Shown here one piece after another: positions 8,652 to 17,421 of a DNA stretch of 64,000 nucleotides (position 1 is its first letter; each line of letters begins with the position of its first letter). The stretch is from Polynucleobacter sp. UB-Piko-W3 (GTDB taxonomy: Bacteria; Pseudomonadota; Gammaproteobacteria; Burkholderiales; Burkholderiaceae): assembly GCF_018881635.1 (NCBI RefSeq), contig NZ_JACVPY010000002.1:1567795-1631794 (forward strand), read 5' to 3'. The translations under genes and the position numbers were made by a program. The notes below the pieces were generated by a model. The model saw only the letters and a list, made by a program, of their open reading frames with translations, had not been told where the DNA came from and made no database searches.

Positions 8652-9136
8652 GAGCGGATCTTGCCTAATAGGCTAGTGGTAGAGCGCTCATATAGAAACG
8701 GAATAGCTATTGCTTTTCCACCCCAAGTCTTCACCAAACGTGTTTCTGCCAGAGCATCAATCTCGTAATCACTGCCCTTGACATAAATATCGGGACGGAT
8801 TTTCTCAATCAGGCTGACCGGTGTTTGCTCAGTAAAGAGCACCGCCATATCCACACTTTCAAGGGCTGCTAATAAAGCCTGGCGATCTGCTTCAGAATTA
8901 ATTGGCCTGTCATCACCCTTGCCCAGCATCCTGACGGAAGCATCTGAATTAACGCCCACTACTAAGCTGGCTCCTAAAGCACGAGCCTGGGCTAAATAGC
9001 TCGCATGTCCACGATGGAGTATGTCAAATACCCCATTGGTAAACACTAGAGGCCTGGGAAGTTTTGCAATACGAGCAGTTAGCTGATCTAAAGGGCAGAC
9101 CTTAGACTCAAAAGAAGGTGGAAGCAAAGCAGTCAT
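8648..9136 (-). CDS. rfaE2: D-glycero-beta-D-manno-heptose 1-phosphate adenylyltransferase
   Basis: Makes ADP-heptose for the lipopolysaccharide inner core. The 162-residue protein is the stand-alone cytidylyltransferase-like domain that forms the C-terminal half of E. coli HldE. The nucleotide-binding signature FTNGVFDILHRGHASYL (32-48) with HxGH at 41-44 is intact, and VKGSDYEIDAL occurs further on. The kinase part is not in this window. It diverges from the peroxidase operon. Confidence 0.93.
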   Translation of the reverse strand: MTALLPPSFESKVCPLDQLTARIAKLPRPLVFTNGVFDILHRGHASYLAQARALGASLVVGVNSDASVRMLGKGDDRPINSEADRQALLAALESVDMAVLFTEQTPVSLIEKIRPDIYVKGSDYEIDALAETRLVKTWGGKAIAIPFLYERSTTSLLGKIRS

Positions 9137-9229
9137 GACTCAATATTAATGGCTTTAGCTACTTTTGAGCGATATTAGCCAGAATGTCTTAGACTTGAGA
9201 CCTGCCGATCCAATAAAAGAAGTTGCTAC

Positions 9230-9811
9230 ATGCCCCACAAGACAATTCGCCTAGTTTTTACCTGGGTTCTTACCCTACTTGCCTTTTTATTGGGGGCCCA
9301 CACTGTCAATGCTGCTCCTAGCTGCAGCCCCCTGTTGTCCCAGACCTTTCTGCGCCTACAGGATGAGGTGCCGCAAAATCTTTGCCAATATCAGGGCAAG
9401 GTGATCTTAGTTGTCAATACCGCCAGCTTTTGCGGGTTTACAAGCCAATATGACGGCCTAGAAAAGGTATACGCCAAGTACAAAGATCGGGGCCTCGTCG
9501 TTTTAGGCTTTCCTTCTAATGACTTTGGTCAGCAAGAGCCAGGGAGCAATAAAGAGATTGCGGACTTTTGTAAAAATACTTATGACGTGAAATTTCCGAT
9601 GTTTGCAAAAAGCTCTGTTTCAGGAAGTAATCCAAACCCCCTCTTCAAAATGTTGATTGCTAAAACCGGCACAACGCCAAAATGGAATTTCTATAAATAT
9701 TTAATTGATCGAAATGGCAATGTGGTCGATTCCTATGGCAGCATGACCAAACCGACAAGTAGCAGCATCACCGCTGAGATTGAAAAGCTCTTAGGGGAAA
9801 AATCTCCGTGA
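9230..9811 (+). CDS. Secreted glutathione peroxidase family protein
   Basis: Thiol peroxidase of the GPx family with an export signal (hydrophobic residues 8-27, VNA cut near 28). The catalytic set is visible: peroxidatic Cys68 in NTASFCGFT (Cys, not selenocysteine), a Gln in FGQQEPG (about 99-105) and Trp152-Asn153 in KWNF. A second Cys in ADFCK (114) could resolve the disulfide, so thioredoxin-type reductants rather than glutathione may serve it. It opens an operon: its TGA overlaps the GTG of the next gene. Periplasmic reduction of lipid or organic peroxides fits with the lipid enzymes downstream. Confidence 0.9.
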   Translation: MPHKTIRLVFTWVLTLLAFLLGAHTVNAAPSCSPLLSQTFLRLQDEVPQNLCQYQGKVILVVNTASFCGFTSQYDGLEKVYAKYKDRGLVVLGFPSNDFGQQEPGSNKEIADFCKNTYDVKFPMFAKSSVSGSNPNPLFKMLIAKTGTTPKWNFYKYLIDRNGNVVDSYGSMTKPTSSSITAEIEKLLGEKSP

Positions 9812-11196
9812 TTAAAAAAAGAATTGCCATTATTGGTGCTGGTATCTCGGGTCTTGGATGCGCTTATGCTCTGAGGCAGCATCCTGAATTTGATCTGACC
9901 ATATACGAGGCCGGTGATCATATCGGGGGACATAGCAATACAGTCGACTTCAACTGCAATATTAATGGCGAAGAAATCACTCATGGCGTTGATACTGGTT
10001 TCTTAGTATTCAATCGCAAAACCTATCCACGTTTAGTTCGCCTCTTTGAAGAAATTGGGGCGCCGGTAGCGCCTTCTGAAATGTCTTTTTCTGTATCGAT
10101 TGATACATCTGATAAAAAACATACCCATCAAAATATTGAATGGGCAGGCAATGACCTGAACTCTTTCTTTGGGCAACGTTCAAACCTTTTATCACCTTCA
10201 TTCTGGAGAATGGCTTATGACATCTTGCGCTTTAATCGCCTAGCCTCCAACCTAGCTCATCAGCAAATTGAGGCAGGCCATCTTTACAAAGAGCCCGATG
10301 AATCTATTGCTAAGTTTTTAGATCGCAATCGATTTAGCCAAAGCTTCAGAGAAAATTATTTTCTACCAATGATTGGCGCAATCTGGTCATGCTCTGTTGG
10401 GCAGATGCTCGAGTTTCCGATTCAAACGATGGTGCGCTTCTGTCATAACCATGGTTTGCTACAAATTCAAAACCGGCCACAGTGGCTAACCATTCAAGGT
10501 GGTTCTCGAGAGTACGTTAAGAGGATTGTTGCCGCTCTAGAGGCCTCGAAAGTCAAGTTTGTGCGCGAAGGCGTTGTGCGCGTCAATGCAAAGCAAGATG
10601 GTGCATCTCAAATTGAAGTCATTAGTCAATCTGGACCTGTTTTTTTTGATGAAGTTGTGATGGCCTGCCATAGCGATCAAACGCTTAATCTAGTGCATGG
10701 CATCGAAGAGCAGGCTAAAAATATTTTGGCAGCGATTCCGTACCAAAAAAATCGTGCCATTCTCCATACAGATGAGCGCTTTCTGCCTGAGACAAAGCGT
10801 TGTTGGGCTGCCTGGAATTACACCGCTAAAGCCGGCATGAACATCACATCAAAACAGCATGTGAGCGTGAACTACCTCATTAACCGTCTTCAACCACTAC
10901 CTGCGCAGTTAAAAGACACCCCAATTATTGTCAGCCTAAACCCTGCATTAGAACCGGACCCAAAACTGGTGCATCAAGAAATTCATTATTCGCATCCAGT
11001 ATTTGATATGAGCGCTATTCAAGCTCAGAAAGAATTACCACTCATTCAAGGTACATCATCAATCTGGTATTGCGGAGCTTGGACTGGATTTGGCTTTCAT
11101 GAAGACGGCTTACGGTCGGGTGAATTAGTCGCAGAAGCTCTCATAGAGGGCATTCATTTACCTCAGCTTGCCCATCCCAAGCAAGATGCCCAATAA
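9808..11196 (+). CDS. FAD-dependent amine oxidase-type oxidoreductase (COG2907-like)
   Basis: Flavoprotein of 462 residues with an N-terminal Rossmann motif (IIGAGISGLGCAYAL, GxGxxG near residues 10-15), the EAGDHIGGHS ribose/FAD segment, and a C-terminal WYCGAWTGFGFHEDGL block typical of this group. It starts with GTG in a 4-nt overlap with the peroxidase stop. Related proteins are encoded in many bacteria next to DUF1365 and a cyclopropane-fatty-acid-synthase homologue, as here. The substrate is not established; oxidation or desaturation of a phospholipid acyl chain is an inference from the neighbours. Confidence 0.85.
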   Translation: MIKKRIAIIGAGISGLGCAYALRQHPEFDLTIYEAGDHIGGHSNTVDFNCNINGEEITHGVDTGFLVFNRKTYPRLVRLFEEIGAPVAPSEMSFSVSIDTSDKKHTHQNIEWAGNDLNSFFGQRSNLLSPSFWRMAYDILRFNRLASNLAHQQIEAGHLYKEPDESIAKFLDRNRFSQSFRENYFLPMIGAIWSCSVGQMLEFPIQTMVRFCHNHGLLQIQNRPQWLTIQGGSREYVKRIVAALEASKVKFVREGVVRVNAKQDGASQIEVISQSGPVFFDEVVMACHSDQTLNLVHGIEEQAKNILAAIPYQKNRAILHTDERFLPETKRCWAAWNYTAKAGMNITSKQHVSVNYLINRLQPLPAQLKDTPIIVSLNPALEPDPKLVHQEIHYSHPVFDMSAIQAQKELPLIQGTSSIWYCGAWTGFGFHEDGLRSGELVAEALIEGIHLPQLAHPKQDAQ

Positions 11197-11982
11197 ATGA
11201 ATCAGCCAAAGATTAACTTTGGTGTTGTAAAACATCGGCGGCTCAGGCCTGCTAAGAATGCCTTTGGCTATGGTGTTTTCACATTGTCGATTCCAATGCG
11301 GGCCAGAAAGCATAAGCCTGACCTTCTAAGTCAATATGGGCTTAACGACAATCGCTTAGGATTATTTTCATTCTTTGATAAAGACCATGGTTTAGGACAA
11401 ACAGATAGTCTGCAGTGGATTGAAAATATTCTGCAAGAAAACCAAATCCAGAATATTGATGGAGAAATTTGGTTACAAACATTTCCCAGAGTTTTAGGGT
11501 ATGTATTTAATCCGGTCAGCTTCTGGGTATGCACCCGTGCCAACGGCCAAGTACAAGCTGTATTGGCAGAAGTAAATAATACCTTTGGCGAGCGCCACTG
11601 CTACCTATTGCATAAAAATTCTGGTGAGGTGCTACGCTCTGGTGAAACCCTCAGTAGCCAAAAAGTTTTCTATGTTTCGCCATTTTGTGAAGTGCGTGGC
11701 AACTACCATTTTCGCTTCCTATTCCCCCAAGATAGCAATAGCGGAAATAACTCTGTTTATCGAATTGAGCTCCACGAGGATGGCCTACCGCTGATTAACA
11801 CCAGTATTAGCGGTAGTAGCCGCCCCTTGAGTCAATCCATGCTTTGGCTGGCGTTTTTGCGCTACCCACTCATGAGCCTTGGGGTAATCTTCCGAATTCA
11901 TTGGCAAGCATTGAAATTATGGGTAAAAGGTGTACCCTTTCACTCCAAGCCCAATCCACCAGAATTTGAAGTTAGCAAATGA
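11197..11982 (+). CDS. DUF1365 family protein (COG3496-like)
   Basis: Protein of 261 residues with the DUF1365 signatures KHRRLRPAKNAFGYGVF near the N-terminus, GLFSFFDKDHG, PRVLGYVFNPVSFW in the middle and FYVSPFCEVRGNYHF later. It has no clear signal peptide and one moderately hydrophobic C-terminal segment. Its ATG directly follows the oxidoreductase stop, and it overlaps the methyltransferase gene by 4 nt. Biochemical function is unknown; co-occurrence with lipid methyltransferases points to fatty-acyl modification. Confidence 0.88.
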   Translation: MNQPKINFGVVKHRRLRPAKNAFGYGVFTLSIPMRARKHKPDLLSQYGLNDNRLGLFSFFDKDHGLGQTDSLQWIENILQENQIQNIDGEIWLQTFPRVLGYVFNPVSFWVCTRANGQVQAVLAEVNNTFGERHCYLLHKNSGEVLRSGETLSSQKVFYVSPFCEVRGNYHFRFLFPQDSNSGNNSVYRIELHEDGLPLINTSISGSSRPLSQSMLWLAFLRYPLMSLGVIFRIHWQALKLWVKGVPFHSKPNPPEFEVSK

Positions 11983-13271
11983 ATCGTCCAGGACAATCTT
12001 TACTTTCACGTCTTAATTTTGCAAGGCCGCAAAGCCGTGCCCAAGCACGTCAATCTCGCCTGGGCACAGAAACGCTATTAAGTCTCTTATCCCAACTCAG
12101 CAGCGGCCACCTCAAAATGACCTTGCCTGATGGCAACATCAGAGAGTTCGGCAATAAATCAGATCCATTGCATGCCGAGATTCAAGTTTTGGATTGGTCT
12201 GTGTTTAAGCAAGTACTGTCCCATGGAGATATTGGTTTTGCTGAAAGCTACATCCGCGGTGAGTGGGATACTCCAGACTTAAAAGTGATTCTTGAGCTTG
12301 CAATTCGCAACCGTACGATTCTAGAAAAAGCAATTTATGGAAGTTGGTATGGCTCCGCTCTGTACCGCATCAGACATTGGTTGCGCGATAACAGTAAAAA
12401 TGGCAGTCGTAAGAATATTCATGCCCACTATGACTTAGGTAATGCTTTTTACACTTTGTGGCTAGACCCCACCATGAGTTACTCCAGCGCCTGGTTCTCA
12501 GAGGGTGAAAAACAATCTCTTGCTGATGCACAGCGCGCTAAAATTAGACGCATTCTCCAATCGCTCGATACAAAGCCTGGTGACCATATATTAGAAATTG
12601 GTTGTGGTTGGGGTGGCGTTATGGAAGAAGCTCTTCGAAGCAATATTGCAATTACCGGTCTCACTCTTTCAACAGAGCAAAAAATATTTGCTGAAGATAG
12701 GCTACAAAAGATTGAATCACAGGTTGCGCAACCCCAGTCTTTTGAAGTACGCCTTCAAGACTATCGGGATTGCCAAGAACAATTTGAGGGTATTGCCTCC
12801 GTGGAAATGTTTGAAGCGGTTGGTGAGAAGCATTGGCCAGAGTATTTTGAAACGATTGCTAAATGCCTCAAAGCTGGCGGCAAAGCTTGTATTCAAACCA
12901 TTGTGATCGCTGAAGAACTCTTTGAGCGTTATCGCCACAATACTGATTTTATTCAGCAGTACGTCTTCCCTGGAGGAATGCTACCTTCACGGTCTGGCTT
13001 TAAGGAAAGCGCCGCTAAGGCTGGACTGCAGATTGAAGGTGAGTTTGCTTTTGGGGCTGACTACGCTAAAACACTTTGCCTTTGGAGAGACAATTTCAAT
13101 CACAAGCTTCATGAAGTTCATGGTTTAGGTTTTGATGAAGCCTTTATCCGTCTCTGGAATTTTTATCTCATGTATTGCGCCGCTGGATTTGCAGAGCGCA
13201 ATATTGATGTCGTGCAATTTACGCTGAGTCATCAATCCGTCAATACATCATCAGACGCTTTGAGCGCATGA
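11979..13271 (+). CDS. Cyclopropane-fatty-acid synthase family methyltransferase
   Basis: SAM-dependent enzyme of 430 residues acting on unsaturated phospholipid acyl chains. It has an N-terminal lipid-binding region, HAHYDLGN (148-155), DPTMSYSSAWF (163-173), the SAM motif EIGCGWGG (206-213) and VEMFEAVG (275-282). E. coli Cfa carries its active-site Cys139 in the equivalent of MSYS-C; here that position appears to be Ser170, as I align it by eye, so the product may not be a plain cyclopropane. The gene is linked by 4-nt overlaps to both neighbours. Catalysed chemistry (cyclopropanation, C-methylation or a furan-fatty-acid precursor step) is open. Confidence 0.9.
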   Translation: MNRPGQSLLSRLNFARPQSRAQARQSRLGTETLLSLLSQLSSGHLKMTLPDGNIREFGNKSDPLHAEIQVLDWSVFKQVLSHGDIGFAESYIRGEWDTPDLKVILELAIRNRTILEKAIYGSWYGSALYRIRHWLRDNSKNGSRKNIHAHYDLGNAFYTLWLDPTMSYSSAWFSEGEKQSLADAQRAKIRRILQSLDTKPGDHILEIGCGWGGVMEEALRSNIAITGLTLSTEQKIFAEDRLQKIESQVAQPQSFEVRLQDYRDCQEQFEGIASVEMFEAVGEKHWPEYFETIAKCLKAGGKACIQTIVIAEELFERYRHNTDFIQQYVFPGGMLPSRSGFKESAAKAGLQIEGEFAFGADYAKTLCLWRDNFNHKLHEVHGLGFDEAFIRLWNFYLMYCAAGFAERNIDVVQFTLSHQSVNTSSDALSA

Positions 13272-14044
13272 AGCAAAACGGCATTCCAAATTTTTCTGGG
13301 AAACATGTCTGGGTCATTGGTGCCTCCAGTGGAATTGGTGAAGCTTGTGCTCAAGCACTGATCAAGGCTGGAGCAAAAGTAGCCCTCTCTAGTCGAAGAG
13401 TTGAACGCTTAAATACATTAGCAGCCCTCGGAAACTCAGAGCAATCACTTGTATTGCCATTAGATGTAACTGATGATGCTCAACTGAAGAATGGTTACCA
13501 ATCAATTCTAAGGACATGGGGCGGAATTGATTTATTACTGTTTGTATCTGGGGTATATGTACCACTTCGTGCAGACAGCTTTGACATTGATACCGCAGAA
13601 CAAACGATCGACGCAAACCTTTTAGGCCCAATGAGGGCTGTTGCACTCGTACTTCCTGAGATGCTCAAGGCACATACCGGTCATATCGCTATTGTCGGTA
13701 GCGTTGCAGGCTACAGCGGGCTTCCTAAGGCCCTGGCATATGGACCAAGTAAGGCAGCCATTATTAATTTCTGCGAGACGCTCTACTATGACCTACTCCC
13801 TCAGGGGGTTAGCGTTCATATGATTTCTCCAGGCTTTGTGGCTACCGAAGCAACTTCTCAAAATGATTTTGAAATGCCCGCCCTCATTAGCGCAGAAGAA
13901 GCTGCTGTTGAAATTTTAAGCGGTATTGAAAAAGGGGAGTTTGACATTCATTTCCCCAAGAGATTCTCGAGATTTTTAAAATTTCTCAGAATCCTACCTT
14001 ATCCAATGTACTTCTGGATTGTGCGCCGCTTCGTCAAAATCTAA
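13268..14044 (+). CDS. Short-chain dehydrogenase/reductase ending the lipid operon
   Basis: Classical SDR of 258 residues: cofactor motif GASSGIG (18-24), catalytic Ser145, Tyr158 and Lys162 (YGPSK), and a basic/hydrophobic C-terminus (KRFSRFLKFLRILP and following) that could bind the membrane surface. It overlaps the methyltransferase gene by 4 nt and ends 20 nt before the convergent dsbA. A carbonyl or hydroxy-fatty-acid intermediate is a plausible substrate given the neighbours; nothing in the sequence identifies it. Confidence 0.88.
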   Translation: MKQNGIPNFSGKHVWVIGASSGIGEACAQALIKAGAKVALSSRRVERLNTLAALGNSEQSLVLPLDVTDDAQLKNGYQSILRTWGGIDLLLFVSGVYVPLRADSFDIDTAEQTIDANLLGPMRAVALVLPEMLKAHTGHIAIVGSVAGYSGLPKALAYGPSKAAIINFCETLYYDLLPQGVSVHMISPGFVATEATSQNDFEMPALISAEEAAVEILSGIEKGEFDIHFPKRFSRFLKFLRILPYPMYFWIVRRFVKI

Positions 14045-14064
14045 GAAAACGGCTTATAAAGTAA

Positions 14065-14712
14065 TTACTGCTTGTATTTTTCTTTACGAATTTTTTCTTC
14101 GAGGTGGTCCATTACTGCTATTGCCTTAGCTTTTGTCCCAGCAATTGAAGGAGAAGTGACATACTTTCCTTGCATCACAATCGTTGGAACGCCATCAATA
14201 CGATAGGCCTCCGCTAATTGTTTTGCTGTCCGCGCCTTAGAAACTATAGCGAAAGAGCGATAGGTAGCTAAGAAGGTGTTGCGATCAATACCTTGGGACG
14301 CAACCCAATCTGCAATCTCTGGCTCAGTCAATAAGCGTTTGTTCTCTTTATGCATGGCATACATGACTTTTTCATTAAAAGCGTCGCCCTTACCCATTGC
14401 CTCAAGCGCATAGAACAGCTGGCTATGTGGCATAAAATCATCACGAAACGCGACTGGGACTCTGCGGAAAACGACATCCTTAGGCTGACGCTTTACCCAG
14501 CTACTCAGCTCTGGTTCAAAGTCATAGCAATGCGGACAGCCGTACCAAAAGAACTCAATAACCTCTACCTTACCTTTGGACTCAAGGGGCTGTGCAATCG
14601 GAAGAATGCGGTAATCAAATCCTTCCTCAATCTTTTGACCTTGTGCAACAACAATTCCACTGAAGCAAAACAATACTAGTAATGTAAATAGTCTTTTAAT
14701 AAATGAGATCAT
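14065..14712 (-). CDS. dsbA: Thiol:disulfide interchange protein DsbA family
   Basis: Periplasmic disulfide oxidase of 215 residues. Signal peptide 1-24, thioredoxin fold with inserted helical domain, active site Cys59-Pro-His-Cys62 (the DsbA-type CPHC), and the cis-proline loop GVPTIV near residue 174. It overlaps the SPOR-domain gene by 4 nt and is the last gene of argS-SPOR-dsbA. Expected partner is a DsbB, not in this window. Confidence 0.93.
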   Translation of the reverse strand: MISFIKRLFTLLVLFCFSGIVVAQGQKIEEGFDYRILPIAQPLESKGKVEVIEFFWYGCPHCYDFEPELSSWVKRQPKDVVFRRVPVAFRDDFMPHSQLFYALEAMGKGDAFNEKVMYAMHKENKRLLTEPEIADWVASQGIDRNTFLATYRSFAIVSKARTAKQLAEAYRIDGVPTIVMQGKYVTSPSIAGTKAKAIAVMDHLEEKIRKEKYKQ

Positions 14713-15308
14713 GATTTGCTAGATTTAATGAGGGTTGGTTTAATGCCCATACTGCTTAACTTATCTCGCAGCGGATTAGTCTCTTCAGGACTGTTATAGG
14801 GGCCGATACGAACACGCCACAGAGTATTTCCGTCGGCAGTAACTTCACTTAATTGCGCCTGAATGCCTTGGATTGCTAAATTTGCTTTCTGTACATCTGC
14901 ATCAGCACGTTTTACAAATGCCCCTGCTTGTAGAAAATAAACGGCATCTGTTTTTGGAGCAGGTGTAATTTCAGCTGGCTTCTTGCCATTTACTAAATCC
15001 GTAATAGGATCAGATGATGCAGCAGAGGATGACTTGCCTTGTAAGGGCTTATTCAAATCTAATTGCTCAACGGGGGCGGCAGACTCGCTTTCAGGAGGAG
15101 CGCTAAAGGGCTTGATGGTTAAAGGTAAATTGGGTGCGCGAACTCCAGGCTTCTCTTGAGGGGTATTTTTAGAAAGATAAAAGGCGATTGCAAAGGCGAT
15201 ACCCAGGCCCGCCCCTAAGCCCAACACAAAACCTAAAATAGTTCCGCCGTATTGGGCACTCCTCTCGTCAGCCTTAACAACGCCAGATTGTTGATTCGGT
15301 TTTTTCAT
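14709..15308 (-). CDS. SPOR-domain membrane protein (FtsN-like)
   Basis: Bitopic inner-membrane protein of 199 residues: short cytoplasmic N-terminus, one transmembrane helix at about 22-45 (Gly-rich), a Pro/Ser/Ala-rich periplasmic linker, and a C-terminal SPOR domain (about 122-197) with YFLQAGAF and VRIGPYNS. SPOR domains bind denuded septal peptidoglycan, so a cell-division role is likely. The layout resembles FtsN, and the position directly after argS is common for this protein in betaproteobacteria. Functional equivalence to FtsN is not shown. Confidence 0.85.
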   Translation of the reverse strand: MKKPNQQSGVVKADERSAQYGGTILGFVLGLGAGLGIAFAIAFYLSKNTPQEKPGVRAPNLPLTIKPFSAPPESESAAPVEQLDLNKPLQGKSSSAASSDPITDLVNGKKPAEITPAPKTDAVYFLQAGAFVKRADADVQKANLAIQGIQAQLSEVTADGNTLWRVRIGPYNSPEETNPLRDKLSSMGIKPTLIKSSKS

Positions 15309-15346
15309 GATTACCTCATCTTACCTTGTCACTTCATACCCTGCTA

Positions 15347-17074
15347 TTACATCTTAGCGGGTGCTGATACCCCTAATACTTTTAAACCATTTTGCAACAC
15401 TTGGCGAGTGGCTAATAACAATGCCAGACGAGCTGCCTTGAGGTTCTGATCATCCACCAACACCCGGTCTGCGTTATAGAAGGTATGAAAATCCCCTGCA
15501 AGGTCTCGCAAGTAGAAAGCCAGGGCATGGGGAGCCAATTCAGCCGCAGCCTCTGTCAATAGCTCAGGGTACTCAGCCAAACGACGCAATAAATGGTCTG
15601 AGGCTTTACTTTGCAATAAAGATAAATCAGCAGACGCTAAATCAGAAATTTGACCGCTCCACTGCTGCAAGATGGAGTTTATGCGAGCATGAGCGTACTG
15701 AACATAAAACACCGGGTTCTCATCATTTTGCTGCAGAGCGAGATCAACATCAAAAACGAATTCAGTATCTGCCTTGCGTGAGATCAAGAAAAAGCGTACT
15801 GCATCACGACCACGCTGTAAGGCTAATTCTCTTTCTTCGGGAGTCATCTCTGGAGTAACCCCACCAGACCACTCAACCAAATCACGCACAGTGACATAAG
15901 AGCCTGCTCGCTTAGATATCTTGACCTCTTCACCATGGCGCATAACGGTCACCATCTTATGTAGAACATAGTCTGGGTAAGTCTTCGGAATATCCCATCC
16001 ACGCTTTTGTGCTACACCCTGCAAGCCAGAGCGAACACGGGCTATGGTGCCATGGTGATCACTGCCCTGCACGTTAATCACTTTATGGAAACCCCGATTC
16101 CACTTGCTGGTGTGATACGCCACATCAGGAACAAAGTAAGTAAAGCTTCCATCCGACTTACGCATCACACGATCTTTATCATCGCCGTCATCTGTAGTTT
16201 TTAGCCATAATGCACCTTCAGATTCATAGGTCTTGCCAATACTTTGCAAATCACCCACAATTTGCGTAACACTGCCATCGGTATACAAAGAGGATTCTAA
16301 GTAGTAGCAATCAAATTGAACGCCGAAGGTTTTTAAATCAATGTCTTGCTCATTACGCAAGTAAGCAACTGCAAATTGACGAATCGGCTCAAGATCATCT
16401 TGATATTTTGGAGAAGCCTTAAAAGCGGTTGCAATCTCAGCAATATATTCACCGTTATAAGCCTGCTCTGGCCAAGCCGCATCACCAGGCTTTAAGCCAT
16501 TTAAACGAGCTTGAACTGATAAGGCTAAATTAGCAATTTGTACACCAGCATCGTTGTAATAAAACTCACGATGTACTTTGATTCCTTGGGTAGCTAATAA
16601 ATTTGCTAGCGCATCACCGAGGGCGGCTTGCCTGCCATGGCCCACATGCAATGGTCCAGTAGGATTAGCGGAAACAAACTCAATCATGGCGCTTGTGATT
16701 AGAGCCTGCTCTTTTGGCAGCTCGCCAAAATGAGCGCCTTGAACAAGAATCTCATTGACTACCTCTGTTTTAGCAGCATTGCTTAAACGGAAATTAATAA
16801 ATCCAGGGCCAGCTATCTCGCAAGAAGCGATGAGCTTGTCATAGCCCAACTCTTTTTGTAGACGATCAACTAGAGACTGAGCCAGATCTCTAGGGTTAAG
16901 CTTCCAGGCCTTAGATAACTGGAGTGCAATATTGCAGGCAACATCACCGTGATCTACCGCCTTAGGACGCTCTAAGCGTGGTACAGGAGGCTTGTCTAAG
17001 CCATGCTCCTGAGAAAGAGTCTCAAGGGCACTGCTCAGCATCTCAATTAAACGATTTTTATTGGTCAACAACAT
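15347..17074 (-). CDS. argS: Arginyl-tRNA synthetase
   Basis: Class I aminoacyl-tRNA synthetase, 575 residues, normal length. It has an N-terminal tRNA-binding Add-1 domain, [12 protein letters not shown] with the HIGH motif as HVGH (143-146), a KMSKS-type loop KISKRAG, and the DALR anticodon-binding domain ending in [11 protein letters not shown]. It is the first gene of the argS-SPOR-dsbA group and diverges from the DUF1840 gene. Confidence 0.98.
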   Translation of the reverse strand: MLLTNKNRLIEMLSSALETLSQEHGLDKPPVPRLERPKAVDHGDVACNIALQLSKAWKLNPRDLAQSLVDRLQKELGYDKLIASCEIAGPGFINFRLSNAAKTEVVNEILVQGAHFGELPKEQALITSAMIEFVSANPTGPLHVGHGRQAALGDALANLLATQGIKVHREFYYNDAGVQIANLALSVQARLNGLKPGDAAWPEQAYNGEYIAEIATAFKASPKYQDDLEPIRQFAVAYLRNEQDIDLKTFGVQFDCYYLESSLYTDGSVTQIVGDLQSIGKTYESEGALWLKTTDDGDDKDRVMRKSDGSFTYFVPDVAYHTSKWNRGFHKVINVQGSDHHGTIARVRSGLQGVAQKRGWDIPKTYPDYVLHKMVTVMRHGEEVKISKRAGSYVTVRDLVEWSGGVTPEMTPEERELALQRGRDAVRFFLISRKADTEFVFDVDLALQQNDENPVFYVQYAHARINSILQQWSGQISDLASADLSLLQSKASDHLLRRLAEYPELLTEAAAELAPHALAFYLRDLAGDFHTFYNADRVLVDDQNLKAARLALLLATRQVLQNGLKVLGVSAPAKM

Positions 17075-17109
17075 AGAAGAGTGAGTTTATCAGGTGGTAA
17101 GCTATCAAA

Positions 17110-17421
17110 ATGATCTATCAATTTCGCTCAAAAGCTGGTCCAGACGTCATTATGCTGGCCGACCTCACTAAGCGAATCTTTGATATTTTTGCCCGTCCGC
17201 TAGAGCCCCGTGGAATCCTCACAGCCGAACAACTCCCTAAGCTGATTACAACCCTAGAGACTGCCATTCTCAAGGATCTTGAGGAGCGCTCTAAGTCGCA
17301 AAGAGAGGATGGTGGAGAAAAGCTCAAACTCGCTGATCGCCTTGGACAAAGAGCCTACCCATTTTTAGAGCTCATGAAGCAGGCCAATGCTAAAAACGAA
17401 CCCGTAATGTGGGGTGTTTAA
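17110..17421 (+). CDS. DUF1840 family protein
   Basis: Small soluble protein of 103 residues matching the DUF1840 pattern: [16 protein letters not shown] at the start, a [12 protein letters not shown] segment in the middle, and a charged helix ending in [12 protein letters not shown]. No function is known and no motif suggests one. It stands alone on the plus strand; its stop overlaps the convergent metH stop by 4 nt. Confidence 0.82.
   Translation: MIYQFRSKAGPDVIMLADLTKRIFDIFARPLEPRGILTAEQLPKLITTLETAILKDLEERSKSQREDGGEKLKLADRLGQRAYPFLELMKQANAKNEPVMWGV

Noticed and set aside
16790..16830. Possible short repeats and AT-rich patches scanned as CRISPR-like or mobile-element ends
   Set aside because: No regularly spaced direct repeats, terminal inverted repeats, transposase or integrase other than XerC were found anywhere in the window.
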